Source: an uncultured Oscillospiraceae bacterium (lineage in GTDB: Bacteria; Bacillota; Clostridia; Oscillospirales; Oscillospiraceae). From it: a stretch of 6,070 nucleotides of DNA. The stretch lies in the NCBI GenBank assembly GCA_934646185.1, contig CAKUEH010000061.1, forward strand, positions 1 to 6,070. The letters run 5' to 3'. This document shows positions 1 to 5,653 of the stretch, in pieces. The notes beneath the pieces are model-generated. The model saw only the letters and a list, made by a program, of their open reading frames with translations, searched no databases and was not told the DNA's origin. The first letter of the stretch is position 1. Every line of letters starts with the position of its first letter. A program made the translations under genes and the position numbers.

Positions 1-29
1 AGCTCCCCTTGTGCCCAAGGGGAGCCTTT
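1..29. repeat. Exact 29-bp copy of the repeat module found upstream of smc
   Basis: These 29 bases are identical to 4014-4042, the right end of the 163-bp repeat. They contain the 9-bp stem GCTCCCCTT/AAGGGGAGC with loop GTGCCC. The window edge cuts the unit, so its full extent is unknown. Together with the repeat upstream, smc is bracketed by the same module in the same orientation, about 4 kb apart. Confidence 0.75.
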
Positions 30-137
30 GTAGGGGCCGATGCCCACATCGGCCCGGCAGAATGCACTGTTTTTACAATAATCTTCGGCAAATTCGTAAC
101 TTCCCAGCGGGCCGATGTAGGCATCGGCCCCTACAAA
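27..137. repeat. 111-bp inverted-repeat structure downstream of smc (two 30-bp palindromic ends)
   Basis: Bases 27-56 and 108-137 are inverted copies of one 30-bp sequence with a single mismatch. Each copy is itself a palindrome: GGGCCGATG/CATCGGCCC with a 4-nt spacer, at 34-55 and 109-130. The 51 bp between the copies contain no gene. The right copy ends 21 bp after the smc stop. On the smc transcript either hairpin could form, but neither is followed by a U-run, so termination here would be non-canonical. Long inverted ends around a short AT-richer core resemble a tiny MITE. Only this one occurrence is visible. Confidence 0.65.
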
Positions 138-158
138 CAAATGTGCAGCATTTTCTGC

Positions 159-3100
159 TCAGGCGGTGATGCCCAGCTGCTTTGCCAGCTCGTCGAGGCT
201 CAGGCGGAGAATCTTGGAGACGCCCTGCTCCTGCATGGTGACGCCGTAGAGCACGTCGGCGGCCTCCATGGTGCCGCGGCGGTGGGTGATGACGATGAAC
301 TGAGTCTTGTCGCTGAGGGTGTGCAGGTAATTTGCGAAGCGCTCGACGTTGCGGTCGTCCAGCGCGGCGTCGATCTCGTCGAGCATGCAGAACGGCGTGG
401 GGCGCACCTTTAGGATCGCGAAATAAAGCGCGATGGCTACGAACGCCTTTTCGCCGCCGGACAGGAGCGTGATGGTCTTGACCTGCTTTCCGGGCGGCTG
501 GACGCGGATCTCGATGCCGCATTCGAGCGGCGCGGACTTGTCCTCGAGAATGAGCGAGGCCTTGCCGCCGCCGAACATTTCTTCAAACGTTTTGCCGAAA
601 TACTCGTCGATGCGGGCAAATTCCCGCACGAAGATCTCGGTCATTTCCGTCGTGATGGAGGCGACGATGTTTTCCAGCTCGGCTTTCGCATGCTGCACGT
701 CGTCGCGCTGGGCGGTCAGGTATTCATAGCGCTCGGACACGCGGGCGTATTCGTCGATCGCGCCGAGGTTCGGCGTGCCGAGGGCGGAAATTTTCCGGCG
801 CACGTCCGTGATGCGCTTGTTGGCGGCTGCGAGATTTTCGATCTCGACCGTCTCCTTTTCCGCCGTGCCGGGGGTGAGCTCGTAGGAATCCCAGAGCTTG
901 TCGACGATCTGCTTTTCCTCAAGCTCGCTGGTGGCCTTTTTCTGTTCGAGACGGGCCGTTTCGCGTTCGAGCTGCAAAATGGACTGGTTTTTGTCCTGCG
1001 CCTGCTTTTCGGTCTGGCTGCGTTTGGCTTCCAGCTGGGCGCGCTCGTCGACGGCCTCCTTCAGGGTCTGCCGCGCCTCATCAAGCTGCTTGCCGGAGGC
1101 CGTCAGGCCGTCTGTTTTCTCCCGGATCTGCGCTTCAAGCGCGGAGATCTGCGATTCGTATTCATGGATCAGTCCCGTCTTCTGCGTCACGTCGCCCTGC
1201 ATGGCTTCGCTGAGCGTCTGCAGCTGGGCGATGGTCGTTTCGGAAGCGGTGCGCGCGGCCTCGATGGACGCGGCGTCCATGCGCAGGGCCGTGATCTTGT
1301 CCGTGAGCTGCTGCTGCTGCTCTGTGAGGGCGGTCTGCCTGCCGGTCAACTCCGTCTCCTGCGCGCGCAGCGCGTCCTGCGCTTCGGTCTGCTGGCGGAG
1401 CTGGGCCTTGAGCGCCTGCAGCTTCCCTTCCTCGCCGCCGGTGCGGCTGGTCAGGTGCGCAAGCTCCTTTTCGATATTTTCCAGATTTTCTGTGACCGCG
1501 GCGGCCAGAAGCTGCACCTGCTTGTGCTCCTCCGTGCGGCGCAGGACCTCGTCCTCCGCCTCGCGGAGCTGGCCGCGGACGGCGGTGAGCTCAAATTCGG
1601 TCTTTGCGGCGGAGGAAGCGGCCTCGGCGGTCTGCGCTTTGAGCGTTTCCACGCTCTGCGCAAGCGCTTTGCGCTCTTCGGCGAGTCTGGCGAGCGTATT
1701 GGCGCGGGTCAGGACGCCCGCGCTCTTTGCCGCGGAGCCGCCGGTCATGCTGCCGCCCGCGTTCATGACCTGTCCGTCGAGCGTGACGATGCGCACGCGG
1801 TTGGCGCAGGCACGGGCCATGCGCACGGCGTTATCGAGCGTATCGCAGATCACGGTGCGGCCAAGGGCGTTTTCGATCACGGCGCGGTAGCGTTCGTCAC
1901 ACGAAACGAGGCCGGAGGCGATGGAAACAAAGCCCGGCTGGCGCTGGCAGACGGTATCCTGCAGCGTCTGGGCCCTGATCGCGGTGAGCGGAAGGAAGGT
2001 CGCGCGGCCGCCGTCGCGGCGCTTGAGCATCTGGATGGCGGTCTTGCCGTCTTCCTCGGAGGAGACGACGATATTCTGCATGGCAGCGCCAAGCGCCGTC
2101 TCGATGGCGGTAGTATAGCGGTCCTCCACGCGGATGAGCTTGGACACGGGCCCGTGGATACCGCGGAGCTTTCCGGCGGCGGCGTCCTGCATGACGAGGC
2201 GGACGGCCTTGGAAAAGCCCTCGTATTCGCGCTCCATCTCCTGCAGCATGCGGATCTTGGCGTCAAGCGTATCGAGCTGGACGCCGGCGGCGTTCAGCTG
2301 CTTTTGCAGACCGTCGCGCTTGTCCTGACGCGCTTTCAGGCGGAGTTCATAGCCCGCGATGGTGTTTTTCGCGCTCTGGGCATCGTCCTGCGCCTGCTCA
2401 AGGCTTTTTTTGCAGGTGCGCTGCTGTTCTTCGATCTGTGCCTGCCGGCCTTTTGCGGCGGTACGGTCCTCCTCCAGCGTCTGTTTGCGGGAGAGGACTT
2501 CTTCCATGGACGCCTCCATGGAGGCGATCTGCGCGGTCACGGAGGCGCTCTGCGACTGCAGAAGCGCCTGCTGGGCGCGGATGGAGACGAGCTGCTGTCC
2601 GGCCTCGCCGGTCTGATCGGCCAGGGCCTGCGCCTCCTGCTGGACGGCGGCAAGCGATTCGTTCGCAGCGGCCAGCGCGCGGGTATTGTCTTCGATCTTC
2701 TGCCGCTCTGATTCGATCTGACCGGCAATGCCGCCGCTGCGGGTCTGCTGATCCTGCAGCTCCTGCCGGATGCGGTCGATATTCGTCTGGTGGTGCTGGA
2801 TCTCCGAGCGCAGGAGCGTGATTTCATTCTGCGCCTGCTGGCGCTCGGTCTCCATCTGGTTGATGTGCTCGCGCTGCTGGTCGAGCTGGAGCGTCTGATG
2901 GTTGTACTGCAGGCTGAGCTGCTCGGCCCTGCTGTAGAGTGCGGTCAGCTCGTCGTGCGCCTGCTCGAGAATGAAGGCGGCGGAGGCGTAGTCCGTCTCG
3001 GCCTTGCGGGCGCTCTCGGCGATCTTTTTGAGGTTTTCCAGCCAGACCGTGACCTCGAGGCCCTTGAGCTCAGTGCGGAAGGTCAGGTATTTCTGTGCCT

Positions 3101-3731
3101 TCTCCGCCTGCTCACGCAGGGGGCCGACCTGCAGCTCCAGCTCGGAGATCTTATCGCCGATGCGCAGCAGATTATCCTCGGTGTTGGCGAGGCGGCGCTC
3201 GGTGTCCTCCTTGCGGTGGCGGAATTTGGAGATACCGGCGGCCTCTTCAAAGATCTCGCGCCGGTCAGTCGATTTGAGGGCGAGGATCTCGTCGATGCGG
3301 CCCTGCCCGATGTTGGAATAGCCCTCGCGGCCGAGGCCGGTGTCCATGAACAGCTCGTTGATGTCCTTGAGGCGGGCAAGCTGCTTGTTGATATAGTATT
3401 CGCTCTCGCCGGAGCGGAAATAGCGGCGGGTGATCATGACCTCGGGCGTCTCGATGCGAAGACTGGCGTCGGAATTGTCGAGCACGAGCGTCGCCTCGGC
3501 GTAGCCGACTGCGGGACGCCTGGCCGTGCCGCCGAAAATGACGTCCTCCATCTTCGCGCCGCGCAGCGCGCGGGTGCTCTGCTCGCCGAGCACCCAGCTG
3601 ATGGCGTCGGATATATTCGATTTTCCGCTGCCGTTCGGGCCAACGATGGCGGTACAATCGCTGCCGAACTGCAAAAGCGTCTTATCCGGGAAGGACTTGA
3701 AGCCCTGGATCTCCAAAGATTTCAGATACAC
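159..3731 (-). CDS. smc: SMC chromosome-condensation ATPase (full length)
   Basis: This is the bacterial SMC protein, the ATPase core of the condensin complex that works with ScpA and ScpB to compact and segregate the nucleoid. The 1190-residue length is normal for the family. The N-terminal head carries Walker A (GPNGSGKSN, 31-39) and the Q-loop glutamine (Q51, in WVLGEQS). A long Gln/Glu/Ala-rich coiled coil covers about 175-500. The hinge covers about 505-680 and ends in the glycine-rich NAGGSMTGGS (657-666). The returning coil runs about 680-1030. The C-terminal head has the ABC signature LLSGGEKAF (1089-1097), Walker B FCMLDEIDAALDD (1114-1126, catalytic Glu1119) and the H-loop His1150. 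No frameshift or missing catalytic residue is seen. I chose the GTG start because it gives the family-typical beginning (V/M)YLKSLEIQGFKSF and has GGAGAGG seven bases upstream. The open frame continues upstream only through repeat DNA. An in-frame ATG at 3773 would add 14 residues. Neither rnc nor ftsY, its common clostridial neighbours, is visible beside it. Confidence 0.98.
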   Translation of the reverse strand: MYLKSLEIQGFKSFPDKTLLQFGSDCTAIVGPNGSGKSNISDAISWVLGEQSTRALRGAKMEDVIFGGTARRPAVGYAEATLVLDNSDASLRIETPEVMITRRYFRSGESEYYINKQLARLKDINELFMDTGLGREGYSNIGQGRIDEILALKSTDRREIFEEAAGISKFRHRKEDTERRLANTEDNLLRIGDKISELELQVGPLREQAEKAQKYLTFRTELKGLEVTVWLENLKKIAESARKAETDYASAAFILEQAHDELTALYSRAEQLSLQYNHQTLQLDQQREHINQMETERQQAQNEITLLRSEIQHHQTNIDRIRQELQDQQTRSGGIAGQIESERQKIEDNTRALAAANESLAAVQQEAQALADQTGEAGQQLVSIRAQQALLQSQSASVTAQIASMEASMEEVLSRKQTLEEDRTAAKGRQAQIEEQQRTCKKSLEQAQDDAQSAKNTIAGYELRLKARQDKRDGLQKQLNAAGVQLDTLDAKIRMLQEMEREYEGFSKAVRLVMQDAAAGKLRGIHGPVSKLIRVEDRYTTAIETALGAAMQNIVVSSEEDGKTAIQMLKRRDGGRATFLPLTAIRAQTLQDTVCQRQPGFVSIASGLVSCDERYRAVIENALGRTVICDTLDNAVRMARACANRVRIVTLDGQVMNAGGSMTGGSAAKSAGVLTRANTLARLAEERKALAQSVETLKAQTAEAASSAAKTEFELTAVRGQLREAEDEVLRRTEEHKQVQLLAAAVTENLENIEKELAHLTSRTGGEEGKLQALKAQLRQQTEAQDALRAQETELTGRQTALTEQQQQLTDKITALRMDAASIEAARTASETTIAQLQTLSEAMQGDVTQKTGLIHEYESQISALEAQIREKTDGLTASGKQLDEARQTLKEAVDERAQLEAKRSQTEKQAQDKNQSILQLERETARLEQKKATSELEEKQIVDKLWDSYELTPGTAEKETVEIENLAAANKRITDVRRKISALGTPNLGAIDEYARVSERYEYLTAQRDDVQHAKAELENIVASITTEMTEIFVREFARIDEYFGKTFEEMFGGGKASLILEDKSAPLECGIEIRVQPPGKQVKTITLLSGGEKAFVAIALYFAILKVRPTPFCMLDEIDAALDDRNVERFANYLHTLSDKTQFIVITHRRGTMEAADVLYGVTMQEQGVSKILRLSLDELAKQLGITA

Positions 3732-3738
3732 GCGGATA

Positions 3739-3745
3739 CCTCTCC
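3739..3745 (-). promoter_or_regulatory. Shine-Dalgarno site that sets the smc GTG start
   Basis: On the minus strand this reads GGAGAGG, seven bases before the GTG at 3731. The strength and ideal spacing favour the GTG over the in-frame ATG at 3773, which has only AAAGGA at a short distance. Confidence 0.8.
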
Positions 3746-3763
3746 AATTTATTCTATCTTGAT

Positions 3764-3792
3764 AGTTTATCATTTTTCCTTTGGAAATGCAA
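3764..3792 (-). promoter_or_regulatory. Weak candidate sigma-A promoter for smc
   Basis: On the minus strand, TTGCAT (3792-3787) and TAAACT (3769-3764) are separated by exactly 17 bp, in the most AT-rich part of the spacer. The -35 matches the consensus only in its TTG, and the -10 matches at four of six positions. Transcription from here would start near 3757 and give a leader of about 25 nt containing the ribosome binding site of the GTG start. It would exclude the ATG at 3773 from the transcript. This is inference from sequence match alone. Confidence 0.3.
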
Positions 3793-3879
3793 TCCCGGAA
3801 TCGTTTTTTGGTCGTTGATGCCTGTTCTGTCGGCCCGGTCGATCGCCGTAGATTTGTCGAATGAGCTGCCCTCCTGTGT

Positions 3880-4042
3880 AAAGCCTCCCCTTGCCATGCC
3901 CCGCATGGTAAGGGGAGGTGGCATTTTCGAAGAAAATGACGGAAGGGATAGGTGGCAAGGTTCAGAGTACTCCGAAATTTGTGACGTTCGAATCCCCTCA
4001 GGCGCTTCGCGCCAGCTCCCCTTGTGCCCAAGGGGAGCCTTT
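3880..4042. repeat. 163-bp MITE-like intergenic repeat with inverted ends and four hairpins
   Basis: The ends, AAAGCCTCCCCTT (3880-3892) and AAGGGGAGCCTTT (4030-4042), are inverted repeats matching at 12 of 13 positions. Inside are four hairpins. The first is a 16-bp stem with one G-U pair and a CCC loop (3884-3918). The second is a perfect 7-bp stem, CATTTTC/GAAAATG, with loop GAA (3922-3938). The third is GGCGC/GCGCC with loop TTC (4001-4013). The fourth is a 9-bp stem, GCTCCCCTT/AAGGGGAGC (4015-4038). A shorter GGGAT (3945-3949)/ATCCC (3992-3996) pair lies between. No protein is encoded. The layout resembles non-autonomous, palindromic intergenic repeats that I recall as common in gut Clostridia. 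I see no clear target-site duplication, so mobility is unproven. The smc reading frame continues through this element only by chance. Confidence 0.7.
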
Positions 4043-4102
4043 CTTTGGGTTGTACGGACTTGCATTGGGTTTTCAGCGTTTCGCGACTGCCTGCCGCGAC
4101 CT
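4043..4102. other. Spacer between repeat copies, nothing recognised
   Basis: These 60 bases separate the 163-bp repeat from its partial copy. I see no gene, hairpin or promoter with a credible match here. Confidence 0.5.
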
Positions 4103-4147
4103 CTCAGGCGCTGCGCGCCAGCTCCCCTGAAAGGGAAGCTTTTTTTT
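4103..4147. repeat. Partial second copy of the repeat unit, ending in a hairpin plus T-run
   Basis: Bases 4103-4128 match 3997-4022 at 25 of 26 positions and include the same small hairpin (GGCGC, loop TGC, GCGCC, 4107-4119). The following stem diverges. AGCTCCCCT (4120-4128) pairs with AGGGAAGCT (4132-4140) with one C-A mismatch, and eight Ts follow (4140-4147). On the plus strand this looks like an intrinsic terminator, but no plus-strand gene precedes it. It is best read as a decayed copy of the right part of the 3880-4042 repeat. Confidence 0.6.
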
Positions 4148-4163
4148 GGGGGGGAGAACGCGC

Positions 4164-4201
4164 AAACGCGCGTACCGGGGTTGCCGGTACGCGCGTTTTT
4201 T
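4164..4201. terminator. Hairpin terminator after the NSS transporter gene
   Basis: A perfect 15-bp stem (4164-4178 with 4184-4198) encloses a 5-nt loop, GGTTG. It begins 18 nt past the transporter stop codon on the minus strand, where a terminator is expected. On the minus strand only TTT follows the stem core before GCGCG, so the U-tract is short. On the plus strand a run of six Ts (4196-4201) makes a much better terminator. It may work in both directions, or mainly shield the transporter from antisense transcription. Confidence 0.6.
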
Positions 4202-4215
4202 GAAACTGGAATGGC

Positions 4216-5553
4216 TTAGCCGATGCCGCCGAGGGCTGCGCCTGCTACAAGCGCTACGATGCAGAGGATGCAGTAGACATACTTGGCAAGCGGATAGAAC
4301 CAGCCGCCGATGGGCTTCTGGAGGCCGTCGTTGACTTCGTCGAGGACGAATTTCTTACCGGCGACCCAGAAGAACATGATACCGGCCAGCAGAGCGCCGA
4401 GCGGGCAGATGTAGATCGAGACGACGTCCATCCACTCGGAGGTGATCTTCTGGATCAGAATTGCAACGACGCAGCCGACAACATGGATAAGAGCCGTTGC
4501 CGGGACGCGCTTCATCTTCAGATTGTCCTGCAGCGTTGCAACCGGTGCCTCATACAGGTTGATGATGGAGCTGAGGCCGGCGAACAGGACGCAGACGAAG
4601 AAGATGATACCGATGATCCGACCGGCAGGCATGCCGTTGAGGACGTTGACCAGCCAAACGAACATGAGGCCGGGGCCGCCCTTCTCCAGCGGAGCGCCGC
4701 CCGCTGCCATGGCGGGGATGATAACGAAGGCAGCAAGCAGAGCAGCCAGCGTATCGAAGACCGCAACGTTTCTAGCAGAGTTGGGAATGTTCTCTTTCTT
4801 GGGTAAATAAGAGCCGTAAATGACGGAGCCGTTGCCCGCGACGGACAGGGAGAAGAACGCCTGACCGAACGCGAAGATCCAGACCATGGGATTTGCAAGG
4901 CCCTTGGGGTCGAGCGTGAAGATATACTTGTAGCCTGCACTTGCACCCGGCAGGAACGCGATGTAGATGCCAAGAGCAATGAACAGGAAGAACAGAACCG
5001 GCATCATGATCTTGTTGGCCTTCTCAATGCCGCCGGAAACGCCCAGCGACATGATGATGAAGGACGCAACGATCGCGACGATGATCCACGGCAGGTTGCT
5101 GACCGCGACGATGTCGAAGTGACCGCCGATGGCCGCCATATCCTGGCCCATGGCGTGCATGTCGCCGGTGATGGAGATCGCGGTGTACTTGAAGATCCAG
5201 CCCATGACGACGGTGTAGCCAATGGCCAGCGCCATGGAGCCGAGAACCGGGATGAAGCCGATGGCTTCGCCGATCTTGCGGTTGCCGCGCAGCTCGGTGC
5301 ACTTACCGAACGCGCCGATGGGGCCTGCGCCGGTGGCACGGCCGAGCGCAAACTCGCCGATAACGCCGGTGGAGCCGATGAGGATAACGCAGATGAAATA
5401 CGGGATCAGGAATGTCATGCCGCCCCAAAGGGAGACCATAATGGGGAAGCGCCAGATGTTGCCCATGCCGACGGCGGAACCGATGCAGGCCAGAATAAAG
5501 CCCCATCTGGATTTAAAGCCGTCGCGCTGTGTGGTTGCCTGTTTGTCAGCCAT
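4216..5553 (-). CDS. NSS/SNF-family sodium-dependent amino-acid transporter, probably tryptophan/aromatic uptake
   Basis: This is an inner-membrane sodium symporter of the neurotransmitter:sodium symporter family with the LeuT fold. Its 445 residues and about eleven predicted helices match the short bacterial type (MhsT, Tyt1). Helix 1 has the hallmark GSAVGMGNIWRFP (25-37), with Ala27, Asn32 and gate Arg35. Helix 3 has Tyr113, equivalent to LeuT Tyr108. Helix 6 has FFSLS (233-237). Helix 7 has Asp267, which by position matches the acidic residue that makes bacterial members chloride-independent. Helix 8 has Ser328/Ser329 of the second sodium site. Helix 10 has Asp376, the partner of Arg35. 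The helix 6 stretch reads SVAGNGSVIYGSY, where LeuT-type proteins have SLGFG. The ATG is preceded by GGAGG at seven bases; an upstream in-frame GTG at 5592 falls in the hairpin and lacks such a site. Its place 100 bp after a tryptophanase gene suggests a TnaT-like tryptophan importer. Substrate is inferred from context. Confidence 0.93.
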   Translation of the reverse strand: MADKQATTQRDGFKSRWGFILACIGSAVGMGNIWRFPIMVSLWGGMTFLIPYFICVILIGSTGVIGEFALGRATGAGPIGAFGKCTELRGNRKIGEAIGFIPVLGSMALAIGYTVVMGWIFKYTAISITGDMHAMGQDMAAIGGHFDIVAVSNLPWIIVAIVASFIIMSLGVSGGIEKANKIMMPVLFFLFIALGIYIAFLPGASAGYKYIFTLDPKGLANPMVWIFAFGQAFFSLSVAGNGSVIYGSYLPKKENIPNSARNVAVFDTLAALLAAFVIIPAMAAGGAPLEKGGPGLMFVWLVNVLNGMPAGRIIGIIFFVCVLFAGLSSIINLYEAPVATLQDNLKMKRVPATALIHVVGCVVAILIQKITSEWMDVVSIYICPLGALLAGIMFFWVAGKKFVLDEVNDGLQKPIGGWFYPLAKYVYCILCIVALVAGAALGGIG

Positions 5554-5560
5554 TTCTTTC

Positions 5561-5565
5561 CCTCC
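5561..5565 (-). promoter_or_regulatory. Shine-Dalgarno site of the transporter gene
   Basis: The minus strand reads GGAGG, seven bases before the ATG at 5553. It decides the start in favour of MADKQATTQ over an in-frame GTG 13 codons upstream. Confidence 0.8.
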
Positions 5566-5591
5566 AATAAGAATGTTGGATTCGACTGTCA

Positions 5592-5618
5592 CGCTGCGCC
5601 GGAGGTTCCGGCGCAGCG
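5592..5618 (-). promoter_or_regulatory. Strong intercistronic hairpin between tnaA and the transporter gene
   Basis: A perfect 11-bp stem, CGCTGCGCCGG with CCGGCGCAGCG, closes a 5-nt loop (12 bp if the A-T pair inside the loop forms). On the minus strand it is followed by GTGACAGTCG, with no U-run, so it is not a classical terminator. It lies 35 bp after the tnaA stop and about 26 nt before the transporter ribosome binding site. It may protect the 3' end of tnaA mRNA, mark a processing site, or reduce read-through into the transporter gene. Its role is inferred. Confidence 0.55.
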
Positions 5619-5653
5619 CCGTCCAGGTTTACTTACTCTCTTCTGTGAATTAC

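Noticed and set aside
1..137. CRISPR array
   Set aside because: There are only two copies of the 30-bp repeat, in opposite orientation, with a 51-bp core and no cas genes. This is an inverted-repeat element, not an array.
2503..2522. Tandem TCCATGGA palindromes separated by CGCC inside smc
   Set aside because: They encode the repeated ASMEASME of the coiled coil (residues 403-410). A local heptad-like duplication explains them without a regulatory role.
690..2711. A 673-codon open frame on the plus strand opposite the smc coiled coil
   Set aside because: Its translation is low-complexity Leu/Gly/Ala/Arg-rich with no domain, and it lies wholly antisense to a full-length SMC. GC-rich codon usage in the coiled coil opens this frame by chance.
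3754..3765. CTATC-TT-GATAG palindrome just upstream of smc as an operator
   Set aside because: Five-base arms in AT-rich DNA are expected by chance, and no regulator gene or second copy is visible.
2790..3818. A 342-codon plus-strand open frame covering the smc start region
   Set aside because: It is antisense to the conserved SMC head domain and has no recognisable motif or supporting ribosome binding site. It is a shadow frame.
3732..4031. A 100-residue N-terminal extension of SMC
   Set aside because: The extra frame runs through the hairpin repeat and AT-rich spacer, has no SMC similarity, and the family start with a strong ribosome site lies at 3731.
3815..4219. Small plus-strand open frames in the smc/transporter spacer
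   Set aside because: They translate repeat DNA, including palindromes and T-runs, and show no convincing start signal or protein-like composition.
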